Source: Methylotenera_A sp040079935 (GTDB taxonomy: Bacteria > Pseudomonadota > Gammaproteobacteria > Burkholderiales > Methylophilaceae). Taken from it: a DNA stretch of 64,000 nucleotides. The stretch spans positions 19,013 through 83,012 of the forward strand of contig JBEBJI010000009.1 in assembly GCA_040079935.1 (NCBI GenBank), given 5' to 3'. Under the pieces are notes generated by a model. That model searched no databases, had not been told where the DNA came from, and worked only from the letters and a program-made list of their open reading frames with translations. Below, in pieces: positions 24,180-33,841 of this stretch. Every line of letters starts with the position of its first letter. The first letter of the stretch is position 1. A program made the translations under genes and the position numbers.

Positions 24180-25967
24180 CTAAGCTGCTGGATTTGGCGT
24201 ACGAACGCGTATATGAAGTTCGCGCAATTGCTTCTCATCCACTTCGTTCGGTGCATTGGTCATTAGACATTGTGCACGCTGTGTTTTAGGGAAGGCTATC
24301 ACATCGCGGATAGATTCTGCACCCGCCATCAATGTGACCAAACGATCTAAACCGAATGCCAGTCCTCCGTGTGGAGGTGCGCCATATTGCAAGGCATCGA
24401 GCAGGAAGCCGAATTTCTCTTGTGCTTCTTCTTTGCTAATTTTAAGTGCATCGAATACTTTAGATTGCACATCTTGCTTATGGATACGCACTGAACCGCC
24501 ACCTACTTCCCAGCCGTTAAGCACCATGTCGTAGGCTTTGGATAAACACGCGTCTGGGTTAGAAACCAACATCTCTTCATGACCATCTTTTGGTGCAGTA
24601 AACGGATGGTGCAAAGCTGCCCAACGGTCGTTCTCTTCATCATGTTCAAACATGGGGAAATCCACCACCCAAAGCGGCGCCCAAGCACGGCCATCAACGT
24701 GACCTTTGTCGTGGCCGACTTTCAAGCGCAACGCACCTAAGGCTTCATTTACCACTTTTAATTTATCTGCGCCAAAGAACACGATATCGCCATTCTGCGC
24801 ACCAGTGCGGTCGATAATCGCTTGTAATGCTCTAACGTGAATATTTTTAACGATTGGGCTTTGCAGGCCTTCTTCATTCAATTTGGTGATGTCGTTAATC
24901 TTGATGTATGCCAACCCTTTAGCGCCATAGATTTTAACGAACTCAGTATAAGCATCAATCTCGCTACGACTAATGGCTGCACCATTCGGCACACGCAACG
25001 CAGCGACACGGCCGCCCACCATATTGGCTGCACCTGCGAACACTTTGAAGTCGACATCTTTCATCACGTCAGAAAGCTCAGTAAGTTCTAGCGTAACGCG
25101 CATATCGGGCTTGTCTGATCCGTATTTGTTCATCGCATCGTGAAAACTCATACGCGGGAAAGCGGCTGGCAAATCGACGTTTTGCACCGATTTCAGCATT
25201 TGTCGAATCATCTCTTCGACAATGTCCATAATCTCGTTTTCAGTCATGAACGAGGTTTCAATATCCACTTGCGTGAATTCTGGTTGGCGATCAGCGCGCA
25301 AATCTTCATCGCGGAAGCATTTGGTGATTTGAAAATACCTATCAAACCCCGAAACCATCAACAATTGTTTAAACAATTGCGGTGATTGCGGTAAAGCGAA
25401 GAATTGGCCTGCATGCACGCGGCTTGGCACCAAGTAATCGCGCGCGCCTTCTGGCGTGCTACGTGTGAGCATTGGCGTTTCTACTTCAATAAAACCATTC
25501 ACGTCTAAATAATCGCGCAAAGTTTTAGCGACGCGGTAGCGCAACATCATGTTTTTTTGCATAGCAGGACGACGCAAATCGATGTATCTATGTTGCAATC
25601 TCACCGTTTCTGTCAAATTTTCGTCATCTAACATGAAAGGCGGCGTTAAAGAAGCGTTCAAAATTTCGATTTCGGAGGCTAACATTTCCACTTCGCCCGT
25701 GGGAAGATTGCTATTGACTGTACCTTCTGGCCTCGCGCGTACCTTACATGTTACCTTTAATACGTATTCACCGCGTACAGACTCCGCATGTTTAAAGGCT
25801 TCTGGCGTATCTGGGTCGATGACAATTTGCGCCATGCCTTCTCTATCACGCAAATCAATAAAAATCACACCGCCATGATCGCGGCGGCGGTGTGCCCAGC
25901 CGCATAGAGTAACGGTTTGACCAATGTGGGAGCGGTTTAAATGGCCGCAATAATGTGTACGCATCAT
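24180..25967 (-). CDS. aspS: Aspartate--tRNA ligase
   Basis: Class II aminoacyl-tRNA synthetase of 595 residues. The N-terminal OB anticodon-binding domain (about 1-110, HYCGHLNRSHIGQTVTLCGWAHRRRDHGGVIFIDLRDREG) is followed by the catalytic core with motif 2 (FRDEDLRADRQPEFTQVDIE), the bacterial GAD insertion (about 290-420) and motif 3 (GLAFGLDRLVTLMAG). The operon order FmdB, DUF502, aspS is common in betaproteobacteria. The ORF starts with two methionines and either could be used. Confidence 0.97.
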   Translation of the reverse strand: MMRTHYCGHLNRSHIGQTVTLCGWAHRRRDHGGVIFIDLRDREGMAQIVIDPDTPEAFKHAESVRGEYVLKVTCKVRARPEGTVNSNLPTGEVEMLASEIEILNASLTPPFMLDDENLTETVRLQHRYIDLRRPAMQKNMMLRYRVAKTLRDYLDVNGFIEVETPMLTRSTPEGARDYLVPSRVHAGQFFALPQSPQLFKQLLMVSGFDRYFQITKCFRDEDLRADRQPEFTQVDIETSFMTENEIMDIVEEMIRQMLKSVQNVDLPAAFPRMSFHDAMNKYGSDKPDMRVTLELTELSDVMKDVDFKVFAGAANMVGGRVAALRVPNGAAISRSEIDAYTEFVKIYGAKGLAYIKINDITKLNEEGLQSPIVKNIHVRALQAIIDRTGAQNGDIVFFGADKLKVVNEALGALRLKVGHDKGHVDGRAWAPLWVVDFPMFEHDEENDRWAALHHPFTAPKDGHEEMLVSNPDACLSKAYDMVLNGWEVGGGSVRIHKQDVQSKVFDALKISKEEAQEKFGFLLDALQYGAPPHGGLAFGLDRLVTLMAGAESIRDVIAFPKTQRAQCLMTNAPNEVDEKQLRELHIRVRTPNPAA

Positions 25968-25980
25968 AATTTAAAATATT

Positions 25981-26616
25981 CTATAGTCGTGTTTGTTGAA
26001 ATCGTAATTGTTTAGTAAGTGTGTCTTTTGGCGCAACGGTGCCCATGCTAATAATGTACTTCAAAGCCTCGTCCACACTCATTTCCAGCTCAATTACATC
26101 AGCCTTAGGCATCATCAAAAAGAAGCCAGAAGTAGGATTGGGTGTAGTGGGCACGTAAATGCTAATGTAGTCGCCCGTTAAGTGGTTCACCACATCGCCC
26201 CCTGGGGCGCCCGTCACAAAGGCAATTGTCCAGCTACCCGAGCGAGGATACTGCACCAATACTGCCTTGCGGAAGGCATTGCCCGAATTTGAAAACAGCG
26301 TATCCGACACTTGTTTGACGCTGGAATAAATAGACTTTACAAAAGGCACGCGCGAAAGTAGCGACTCCCACCACACAATCAACTGTTGCCCAAAAATGTT
26401 AGTAGCCACCAAACCTGTGACAAAAATGATACCCAAAGTGAGTAAAACACCAAGACCTGGCACATTAAAACCAAACAATTGTTTGGGCTGCCATGCCTCT
26501 GGAAGCAGCGTCAGGCTTTGATCCATGGTGTTAATGAGCGTGCTGAGTACCCAAATTGTGATAAACAATGGGACGAGTGCCAGCAGGCCAGTGATAAAAT
26601 ATTTTTTCATATTCAT
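25981..26616 (-). CDS. DUF502 family membrane protein
   Basis: 211 residues with two membrane segments at the N-terminal side (about 5-27 and 52-75, KYFITGLLALVPLFITIWVLSTLINTMDQS; GLGVLLTLGIIFVTGLVATNIFGQ), then a soluble domain containing VPFVKSIYSSVKQVSDTL and IYVPTTPNPTSGFFLMMPKADV, which are typical of DUF502. The function is unknown. It lies 13 bases upstream of aspS. Confidence 0.92.
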   Translation of the reverse strand: MNMKKYFITGLLALVPLFITIWVLSTLINTMDQSLTLLPEAWQPKQLFGFNVPGLGVLLTLGIIFVTGLVATNIFGQQLIVWWESLLSRVPFVKSIYSSVKQVSDTLFSNSGNAFRKAVLVQYPRSGSWTIAFVTGAPGGDVVNHLTGDYISIYVPTTPNPTSGFFLMMPKADVIELEMSVDEALKYIISMGTVAPKDTLTKQLRFQQTRL

Positions 26617-26648
26617 TCAATAAATTAGCGCATTAATTACAAATATAC

Positions 26649-26930
26649 TTATTCAGCGACTGGTGCCGTTGTGACCACAGGCTTTGTAACAACTTCGGCT
26701 GATTTTGTTTCCGAATTACCAGTTTCTGCTTGTGTTTTATTAATTTTTTTATCTTTAAAATCAGAGGCATACCAACCAGTACCACTCAACTGAAAGCTTG
26801 GTGCAGACAACATTTTAGAAAACGTCTCTTTGCTGCAACTTGGGCAAACCATGGTACTAGCTTCGCTGATTTTACGCATCAATTCATCTTTATGGCCACA
26901 GCTAGTACATTGAAAATCATAAATTGGCAT
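26649..26930 (-). CDS. FmdB-type zinc ribbon protein
   Basis: 93 residues. Four cysteines of a zinc ribbon (CTSCGH and CPSCSK) form the N-terminal FmdB domain, ending with LSAPSFQLSGTGWYASDFK. The C-terminal part is low complexity. Members are putative regulators without firm function. It is the first gene of the FmdB-DUF502-aspS unit. Confidence 0.92.
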   Translation of the reverse strand: MPIYDFQCTSCGHKDELMRKISEASTMVCPSCSKETFSKMLSAPSFQLSGTGWYASDFKDKKINKTQAETGNSETKSAEVVTKPVVTTAPVAE

Positions 26931-27041
26931 AGTTTTAGCTTGATATTGCTTTGATTGAACAAAATTAGATTATAACTGATGTCAACTAAATGTTTAATTG
27001 ATTGTTATTGCTGGCTACGGATTTATATAGGGTGTAAAACC

Positions 27042-28664
27042 ATGATAAAAAACTTATTTTTTATAAAAACGTGTGTGTTTGTCATTGCATTAATGATTTC
27101 ACAGCTTACGTTTGCGGGACAAGCGGGCACCGTCACTTATAAAACTGGCGATGTCAGCATTATTCGAGCGGATAAAACTGTAAAACAAGCGGCCAAAAAT
27201 GATGCGCTTAACACGGGTGATACAGTTGAAACAAAAGATGGCCGCCTGCAACTTGCCTTAATTGATGGCGGTAAAGTGTCGTTACAACCCAATACTATCT
27301 ACAAAATAAATAAATATGAATTTTCTGGTAAAGAAGATGGTACCGAATATGGCTTTACCGAGCTGATTAAAGGCGGCTTGCGCACCATTAGCGGCTTAAT
27401 CGGCCATAAAAATCGCGATCGTTATCAGCTTAAAACTGCTGTAGCAACGATTGGTATTCGCGGCACAGAATTCACCGTTAATTTTAACGATAATAACCTG
27501 TTAATGACTACCAACCACGGTAGTGTAGATGTGTGTAACTCTGGCGGTTGTTTAAATGCCGCAACGGGTCAATCGGTTGAGGTGGCAGGTGTAGGCGCGA
27601 AGCCAAAACCAAGTAGCAAAGTGGCGACTGCATCAGCACCTGCGCCTAAAGCTGAAGAAACAAAAGTGGCTTCTAATGATTCTAAAGATTCAAAATCTAA
27701 TTCAAGCGCCACCTCTACAGACACTAGCGCTGTTGCTGATACGGCTACCGATTCGAGCTCAAGCACAGCTGCTACAGACACGGCCTCAACAACTGGTTCA
27801 GGAACTGTAGTAGCTACAGATACTGCCTCTAGCTCTAGCAACTCGGGAACTGGCACAACCAGAGCTTCCAATTCAGGCAATTCCGGTTCTGGCAGTTCGG
27901 GCACTGGCAGTTCAACACCTGTATTTACCGCAGCCAGCTCTACCACAAGTACTGGCATACCCACTATCATAGCTACTCTGAAGGATGGCCCTGGCACGAT
28001 AGTTTCTTTTGCCGCAACAGACAACGGTAAATATAACCAAGTATTTAACGCCGACCTCGAATTTAATGGCGATGCGCTTAAAAGAGCAAAATCAGGTAAC
28101 ACCGACATTAATCCAAATAAATTCGCTAGTTTTAACTCCGATGGTATTGTGGCTTGGGGTCAAGCAGTAGATGGCAATTACAATAATGGGGGCAATAAAA
28201 TTGGTCGGCTCGACTATATTGCGGGCGCCACGCCTGTTGGTTCGCTAGCTAGACTTACTGGTAGCACCTACACAGTATTTGCTTCTACCGCACCATTTTT
28301 GGTAAGCAATGCCAACCCTGCTACAGTCACAACGATTGGCGCAAGCAACTTAACTGGCGGCAGTTTGTTTAACTTCAACTTTACAGCAAATACGTTTGGT
28401 TACAATATTACTGTTCCTACAACTTCTTACGGCACATTTAATTTAGTTGGCACTGGCAACATTGGCAGCAATTCCCTCGCTGCTGGCGGCACAGTAACCA
28501 ACAATATCGGCACAACTTGCAACACAGGCTGTACAGGGGCGTTCGGCAGCAGTCTTATTCAAGGCTCGTTTTTAGGAACAACTGGCGAGCGTATCGGCTT
28601 GCAATACGGCATTATTGCGCCTGGGCTGGCAGGAAAAGTCTATGGTGGTGCAGTTTTAAAATAA
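27042..28664 (+). CDS. FecR-domain protein with Ser/Thr-rich linker
   Basis: The ATG at 27042 gives a signal peptide (MIKNLFFIKTCVFVIALMISQLTFA) and 540 residues; a longer frame from 26979 has no good start. A FecR domain follows (about 30-160: GDVSIIRADKTVKQAAKNDALNTGDTVETKDGRLQLALIDGGKVSLQPNTIYKI, AVATIGIRGTEFTV). Next comes a Ser/Thr/Ala linker (about 180-300) and a Gly/Asn/Thr-rich C-terminal part without a recognised domain. No sigma factor is adjacent, so this is probably not a classical FecR regulator but a periplasmic or surface protein. Confidence 0.82.
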   Translation: MIKNLFFIKTCVFVIALMISQLTFAGQAGTVTYKTGDVSIIRADKTVKQAAKNDALNTGDTVETKDGRLQLALIDGGKVSLQPNTIYKINKYEFSGKEDGTEYGFTELIKGGLRTISGLIGHKNRDRYQLKTAVATIGIRGTEFTVNFNDNNLLMTTNHGSVDVCNSGGCLNAATGQSVEVAGVGAKPKPSSKVATASAPAPKAEETKVASNDSKDSKSNSSATSTDTSAVADTATDSSSSTAATDTASTTGSGTVVATDTASSSSNSGTGTTRASNSGNSGSGSSGTGSSTPVFTAASSTTSTGIPTIIATLKDGPGTIVSFAATDNGKYNQVFNADLEFNGDALKRAKSGNTDINPNKFASFNSDGIVAWGQAVDGNYNNGGNKIGRLDYIAGATPVGSLARLTGSTYTVFASTAPFLVSNANPATVTTIGASNLTGGSLFNFNFTANTFGYNITVPTTSYGTFNLVGTGNIGSNSLAAGGTVTNNIGTTCNTGCTGAFGSSLIQGSFLGTTGERIGLQYGIIAPGLAGKVYGGAVLK

Positions 28665-28678
28665 GCTTAACTTCAATT

Positions 28679-28704
28679 AAAAAGCCCGCAATTGCGGGCT
28701 TTTT
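28679..28704 (+). terminator. Rho-independent terminator of the FecR-domain gene
   Basis: AAAAAGCCCGCA pairs with TGCGGGCTTTTT, followed by further T; it lies 15 bases after the stop codon. A 39-bp palindrome begins directly behind it. Confidence 0.85.
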
Positions 28705-28705
28705 A

Positions 28706-28744
28706 ATGTCCTGTAACCCAAAGAGATATTGGGTTTCAGAGCGT
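28706..28744 (+). repeat. 39-bp palindromic repeat
   Basis: Diverged forward copy between the FecR gene terminator and the end of ssb (convergent genes). Arms ATGTCCTGTAACCC and GGGTTTCAGAGCGT around AAAGAGATATT. The inner changes in one arm (AACCC) are matched in the other (GGGTT), so pairing is kept. Confidence 0.8.
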
Positions 28745-28770
28745 CTGTTTTCAATCAAAAATGATAAACT

Positions 28771-29265
28771 CTAAAACGGAATATCGTCTTCAAAATCATC
28801 AAAATTGCTGCCAGATTTTGCAGGTGCTTGCCCTGCAGTTTGTTGTGGCGCAGCACGACTTGGTGCTTGATTCATATCATCGGGCGCACCGCCTTGATCC
28901 ATACCGCCATCGTAACTTGCGCCTGAACCGCCGCCATCTTTGCTGCCGAGCATTTGCATTTGGTCGCCGATAATTTCTGTGGTGTAGCGCGTCACGCCGT
29001 CTTTTTCCCACTTGCGCGTTTGCAAGCGGCCTTCCACGTAAACTGGGCGACCTTTTTTAAGGTATTCGCCCGCGATTTCCGCCAAACGGCGATACATCAC
29101 AATGTTGTGCCACTCCGTTTTTTCTTGCTTTACGCCCGATTTATCTTTCCAGTTTTCAGTCGTAGCAATACTAAAATTGCACACCGCCTCGCCATTCGGC
29201 ATGTAACGCACCTCAGGATCACGTCCTAAATTTCCCACCAAAATTACTTTATTTACCGATGCCAT
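28771..29265 (-). CDS. ssb: Single-stranded DNA-binding protein
   Basis: 164 residues: OB fold (about 1-110: MASVNKVILVGNLGRDPEVRYMPNGEAVCNFSIATTENWKDK), a Gly/Gln/Pro linker and the acidic tip DDFEDDIPF that recruits repair and replication partners. Its start overlaps the stop of the upstream MFS gene (TAATG), so the two are coupled. It is divergent from uvrA across the MFS gene, a common proteobacterial arrangement. Confidence 0.97.
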   Translation of the reverse strand: MASVNKVILVGNLGRDPEVRYMPNGEAVCNFSIATTENWKDKSGVKQEKTEWHNIVMYRRLAEIAGEYLKKGRPVYVEGRLQTRKWEKDGVTRYTTEIIGDQMQMLGSKDGGGSGASYDGGMDQGGAPDDMNQAPSRAAPQQTAGQAPAKSGSNFDDFEDDIPF

Positions 29266-30659
29266 TATTTACTCCCAATCAATTTTAAAATCTCGTTTTC
29301 ATCGACTTGCATATTATTTAAAGCGGCTTGATTTTTTATTTTAACAATTAACATGCCTTCATTAGCAATCGCCACCGCCTCGTGCACGTAGGGCAAGGCT
29401 GAAATTATTTTGCCTAATTCGCTTGCGCGCGCCTCAGACGTTTCCCCTAAATGATACATCTTTGTTTTAACGCTGGGTGGAGTTTTCATGCTAAAAGTCA
29501 GCAATAACCAAACGCTCATCAACGCCGCGCAAAACATAAACACCACTGAATAACTATAATGATGCGCCAAATAACCGCCAACCAAACCACCCACCGCCAC
29601 GCCTAGCGATTGCGAAGTATTGTAAACGCCCATCGCTGTGCCTTTTGCTGCAGCAGGCGCGAGCTTGGAAATAAGTGAAGGCAACGAAGCCTCTAAAATA
29701 TTAAATGCCACAAAATAGGCAAATAGCGAAAATACAATTCCCCAAAAACTGTCAATAAAATTAGCAAAACAAATTTGTGCAACTAGCATTAACGCCACTG
29801 CACCAATAAACACGGGTTTTAATTTATTGCGTTTTTCGCCCACAATAATCGCGGGAATCATTAATAGGAACGAGCCAAGCAAAATCGGTAAATACACTTG
29901 CCAATGATGATTGACATCCAAACTGCTGGTTTTTTGTATGGCAAACGGCACCACGATAAACATGGCCATTTGCGCGGCATGCAGCGCGAAAATGCCATAA
30001 TTTAAGCGTAATAATTGCACGTTTTTTAACACGTCTTTTAACTTGGCTGGTGCAGCGCTAGCATCGGAGTGAAAACTGCTGATGATTGGGTTCGGCACCA
30101 CAAATTTAACCACCAAAATCGCCAAACTTGCCAAAATCGCCGTTAGCCAAAATATGCCTGCAATACCCGCCCAGTGTGCCAACGCAGGCCCTAACACCAA
30201 CGAAATGGCAAACGTAACGCCAATCGTAGCGCCTATCATCGCCATGGCTTTGGTGCGGTTTTCTTCGCGCGTTAAATCAGCCAACAGCGCCGTCACGGCT
30301 GCAGAAACAGCACCTGCGCCTTGAATAGCGCGGCCTAAAATGACCGTCGTAATATCTGTCGCCAATGCCGCAATAATGCTGCCGACAACCAGCATCAAGA
30401 GCCCAATATAGATAATTTTTTTACGGCCTAATCTGTCGGATGCCATGCCAAAAGGCAATTGAAATAAGGCTTGCGTAAGCCCATAAGCGCCAAGAGCAGC
30501 GCCAACCAACATGCTGTTATTGCCGCCTTCGTACTGCGTCGCATAAATCGCAAAAATCGGCAAAATGAGGAACATGCCCAGCATGCGCAAACCGTAAATA
30601 GAAGCCAAACTGATACTGGCTTTAAGCTCGTTTGCGGGCATTTTTTCGGAAATTTGCAT
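29265..30659 (-). CDS. MFS transporter, YajR-like, with C-terminal soluble domain
   Basis: 464 residues. Twelve membrane segments (about 1-385) contain the MFS loop signature GMASDRLGRKKIIYIG. The C-terminal 60 residues (about 400-464, ASELGKIISALPYVHEAVAIANEGMLIVKIKNQ) look like the small ferredoxin-like YAM domain of YajR. These are proton-driven exporters of unclear substrate. It lies upstream of and overlaps ssb by one base. Confidence 0.9.
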   Translation of the reverse strand: MQISEKMPANELKASISLASIYGLRMLGMFLILPIFAIYATQYEGGNNSMLVGAALGAYGLTQALFQLPFGMASDRLGRKKIIYIGLLMLVVGSIIAALATDITTVILGRAIQGAGAVSAAVTALLADLTREENRTKAMAMIGATIGVTFAISLVLGPALAHWAGIAGIFWLTAILASLAILVVKFVVPNPIISSFHSDASAAPAKLKDVLKNVQLLRLNYGIFALHAAQMAMFIVVPFAIQKTSSLDVNHHWQVYLPILLGSFLLMIPAIIVGEKRNKLKPVFIGAVALMLVAQICFANFIDSFWGIVFSLFAYFVAFNILEASLPSLISKLAPAAAKGTAMGVYNTSQSLGVAVGGLVGGYLAHHYSYSVVFMFCAALMSVWLLLTFSMKTPPSVKTKMYHLGETSEARASELGKIISALPYVHEAVAIANEGMLIVKIKNQAALNNMQVDENEILKLIGSK

Positions 30660-30685
30660 TATTTGGTTAGCTGAAACTTGAATAA

Positions 30686-30701
30686 TTGCGTATATTAACA
30701 G
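30686..30701. promoter_or_regulatory. Possible LexA (SOS) box in the uvrA/MFS-ssb intergenic region
   Basis: TTGCGTATATTAACAG resembles the CTG-N10-CAG LexA consensus, with one mismatch in the outer triplets and an AT-rich centre. It lies 27 bases ahead of the uvrA start, where uvrA SOS boxes are often found. A single degenerate match is weak evidence. Confidence 0.4.
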
Positions 30702-30727
30702 GTTGCCTTAATTTTCGTAAAAGCTTA

Positions 30728-33541
30728 ATGGAATTTATCAAAATCCGTGGTGCGCGCACCCATAATCTCAAAAATATTTCGCTGGATTTGCCGCGTAATA
30801 AAATGATTGTCATCACTGGGCTTTCGGGCTCTGGTAAATCATCACTCGCGTTTGATACGCTTTACGCAGAAGGCCAGCGCCGTTATGTGGAAAGCCTTTC
30901 CGCCTACGCGCGGCAGTTTTTGGCGCGCATGGATAAGCCCGATGTCGATTTAATTGAAGGCCTTTCGCCCGCGATTTCTATTGAGCAAAAAGCCACTTCG
31001 CACAATCCACGTTCCACTGTTGGCACGGTCACCGAAATTCACGATTATTTGCGCTTGCTGTATGCACGCGCGGGCGACCCAGAATGCCCTGAACACGGCA
31101 TTAAGCTTGAGGCACAGACCGTTAGTCAGATGGTGGACAGCGTATTGAATTTGCCCGAAGACACCAAGTTGATGATACTTGCGCCCGTGGTGCGAGAGCG
31201 CAAAGGCGAGCAGCTAGATTTATTTGATGAGCTAAAAGCGCAAGGGTTTGTACGGCTAAGAATTGATGGCAAAATTTACGAAATGGATGCGTTGCCGCAA
31301 CTGGCCAAAACCACCAAGCACAATGTGGATGTGGTGGTTGACCGTATTAAGGTAAAAGAAGATATGAAGCAACGCATAGCAGAAAGCCTAGAGACCGCGC
31401 TGCGCTTGGCTGATGGCAAGGCGATTGCATATGAAATGGATGCCGAGAAAGAACATTTATTCTCAGCTAAATTTTCTTGCCCAGTGTGTGATTACTCACT
31501 TGCAGAACTTGAGCCGCGCCTATTCAGTTTCAACAACCCAATGGGCGCCTGCCCAAAATGCGATGGTTTAGGCAACATCAGCTTTTTCGATCCAAAACGC
31601 GTGGTAGCTTTCCCCACACTTTCACTCGCAAGCGGCGCCATTAAAGGTTGGGATAAGCGTAATCAATTTTATTTTCAAATGCTAGCGAGTTTGGCTGCGC
31701 ATTACAATTTTGATTTGGAAACTGCGTTTGAAGAACTTCCGCTAAATATTCAAGATGTGCTGCTAAACGGTAGTGGCAAAGAGCAAATTGCCTTTAAATA
31801 TCTCAACGAGCGCGGTACATTTTTTGGCAAAACACATTCTTTTGAAGGCATTTTGCACAACTTGCAACGCCGTTATCGCGAGAGCGATTCCTCCGCCGTG
31901 CGCGAAGAATTGGCCAAATATCTGAATAATCAAGCTTGCCCAGATTGCGCTGGCACGCGTTTGCGCATTGAAGCTCGTCACGTAAAAGTAGGTAATAAAA
32001 ATATTCATGAAGTATGTGAAGTGCCGCTAAAGCAAGCACTCACTTTTTTTGAAACGCTTAAATTACAAGGCGCCAAGCTGGCCATTGCCGATAAAATTGT
32101 CACGGAAATTCAAAATAGACTTAAATTTTTAACCAACGTCGGGCTGGAATATTTATCGCTTTCGCGCTCTGCCGAAACCTTGTCTGGTGGCGAGGCACAA
32201 CGTATTCGCTTGGCTTCGCAAATTGGCAGCGGCTTAACGGGTGTGATGTATGTGCTGGATGAGCCAAGCATTGGTTTACATCAGCGCGATAACGATAGGC
32301 TTTTGGAAACGCTGAAGCGTTTACGCGACATCGGCAACACAGTGATTGTAGTCGAGCACGATCACGACGCAATTTTGGCAGCTGATTACGTGGTGGATAT
32401 TGGCCCTGGCGCGGGCGAACACGGCGGGCAAATTGTCGCAGAAGGCACACCCGCAGAAATTCAAGCCAATCCAAAATCGCTTACTGGCCAATATTTAAGC
32501 GGTAAAAAACAAATTGAATATAAAAAATCCCGCACCAAAGCCGACCCAAAACGCTGGCTCTCACTTTTTGGCGCAAGCGGCAATAACTTAAAAAATGTAA
32601 AGCTCGAGCTACCTATCGGCTTGCTCACCTGCGTCACTGGCGTTTCTGGCAGCGGCAAATCCACGTTAATTAACGACACGCTTTACCGCGCTGTCGCGCA
32701 GCATTTATACGGTAGCCACACAGAGCCCGCATCGTTTGACACAATTGAAGGTTTGGAATTTTTCGACAAAGTGGTAGATGTGGATCAAAGCCCGATTGGG
32801 CGCACGCCGCGCAGCAACCCCGCAACTTACACAGGTTTGTTTACGCCGATACGCGATTTATTCGCCGCAGTGCCTGAAAGCCGTGCGCGTGGCTACGGGC
32901 CAGGCAGATACTCGTTTAACGTAAAAGGTGGCCGCTGTGAAGCTTGCCAAGGTGACGGCGTGATTCGCGTCGAGATGCACTTTTTACCCGACGTTTACGT
33001 GCCTTGCGACGTGTGCAAAGGTCAGCGCTATAACCGCGAAACGCTGGAAATCCACTTTAAAGGAAAAAATATTCGCGAAGTTTTAGAAATGACAGTGGAG
33101 CAAGCGCATACATTTTTCAGCGCGCAGCCAGTAATTTCGCGCAAGCTGAAAACCTTGCTAGACGTTGGTTTGGGCTACATTACGCTTGGCCAAAGCGCTA
33201 CCACATTGAGCGGTGGCGAGGCGCAGCGCGTAAAACTCTCACTCGAGCTTAGCAAGCGCGATACTGGCCGCACGCTGTATATTCTTGACGAGCCGACGAC
33301 TGGCTTGCACTTTGCCGACATTCAGCTTTTATTGGACGTGATTCACCGCCTGCGCGATGCGGGTAACACGCTGGTGATTATCGAACATAATCTGGACGTG
33401 ATTAAAACCGCGGATTGGATAATTGACATGGGCCCAGAAGGCGGCGATGGCGGCGGCATGGTGATTGCCGAAGGCACGCCAGAAACAGTAGCAGACAATG
33501 CAAAAAGTTATACTGGAAAATACTTGAAAGCGATTTTTTAG
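30728..33541 (+). CDS. uvrA: Excinuclease ABC subunit A
   Basis: DNA damage recognition ATPase of nucleotide excision repair. The ATG at 30728 (MEFIKIRGARTHNLKNI) gives 937 residues, the normal size; an upstream frame adds 14 residues without family similarity. Two ABC modules are present, with Walker A GLSGSGKSSLAFDT and GVSGSGKSTLINDT, signature LSGGEAQRIRLA and LSGGEAQRVKLS, and zinc-binding cysteine pairs (CPVCDYSL ... CPKCDGLG; CEACQGDG ... CDVCKGQR). Confidence 0.98.
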   Translation: MEFIKIRGARTHNLKNISLDLPRNKMIVITGLSGSGKSSLAFDTLYAEGQRRYVESLSAYARQFLARMDKPDVDLIEGLSPAISIEQKATSHNPRSTVGTVTEIHDYLRLLYARAGDPECPEHGIKLEAQTVSQMVDSVLNLPEDTKLMILAPVVRERKGEQLDLFDELKAQGFVRLRIDGKIYEMDALPQLAKTTKHNVDVVVDRIKVKEDMKQRIAESLETALRLADGKAIAYEMDAEKEHLFSAKFSCPVCDYSLAELEPRLFSFNNPMGACPKCDGLGNISFFDPKRVVAFPTLSLASGAIKGWDKRNQFYFQMLASLAAHYNFDLETAFEELPLNIQDVLLNGSGKEQIAFKYLNERGTFFGKTHSFEGILHNLQRRYRESDSSAVREELAKYLNNQACPDCAGTRLRIEARHVKVGNKNIHEVCEVPLKQALTFFETLKLQGAKLAIADKIVTEIQNRLKFLTNVGLEYLSLSRSAETLSGGEAQRIRLASQIGSGLTGVMYVLDEPSIGLHQRDNDRLLETLKRLRDIGNTVIVVEHDHDAILAADYVVDIGPGAGEHGGQIVAEGTPAEIQANPKSLTGQYLSGKKQIEYKKSRTKADPKRWLSLFGASGNNLKNVKLELPIGLLTCVTGVSGSGKSTLINDTLYRAVAQHLYGSHTEPASFDTIEGLEFFDKVVDVDQSPIGRTPRSNPATYTGLFTPIRDLFAAVPESRARGYGPGRYSFNVKGGRCEACQGDGVIRVEMHFLPDVYVPCDVCKGQRYNRETLEIHFKGKNIREVLEMTVEQAHTFFSAQPVISRKLKTLLDVGLGYITLGQSATTLSGGEAQRVKLSLELSKRDTGRTLYILDEPTTGLHFADIQLLLDVIHRLRDAGNTLVIIEHNLDVIKTADWIIDMGPEGGDGGGMVIAEGTPETVADNAKSYTGKYLKAIF

Positions 33542-33548
33542 TTTAAAT

Positions 33549-33773
33549 ATGAAAATTAACACCAAACATTCAGATTTATTATTCGCTTTTTTAATGTCGC
33601 TACTGATGGCATTGCTGATGTCAGGCGTACTTACCGCCATTCACTTAGGCTTTACGCAAAATTTTATCAGCAAATGGCTACATTCATTTTTACTCGCTTG
33701 GCCGATTGCCTTCCCCAGTATTTTACTGATTGCCCCAATCGTGAGAAAAATCATTGTAAAACTCACAAAATAA
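33549..33773 (+). CDS. DUF2798 family small membrane protein
   Basis: 74 residues with two hydrophobic segments (about 10-33 and 47-66) separated by a short polar loop, ending in basic residues. The pattern (FLMSLLMALLMSGVLTAIHLGF ... FLLAWPIAFPSILLIAPIVRKIV) fits DUF2798; the function is unknown. It begins 8 bases after uvrA and is probably co-transcribed. Confidence 0.82.
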   Translation: MKINTKHSDLLFAFLMSLLMALLMSGVLTAIHLGFTQNFISKWLHSFLLAWPIAFPSILLIAPIVRKIIVKLTK

Positions 33774-33794
33774 GTTGAAAAGAATTAAATGTTA

Positions 33795-33833
33795 ATGATC
33801 TGCAACCCTTATGGATATTGGCTTGCAGGGCAA
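33795..33833 (+). repeat. 39-bp palindromic repeat
   Basis: Forward copy between the convergent DUF2798 and DUF456 genes. The right half (TTATGGATATT, GGCTTGCAGGGCA) is identical to the best copy; the left arm reads ATGATCTGCAACCC. Confidence 0.88.
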
Positions 33834-33841
33834 TGATATTT

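Noticed and set aside
27569..28108. Open frame of 179 codons on the minus strand
   Set aside because: Antisense to the Ser/Thr-rich linker of the FecR-domain gene; composition only.
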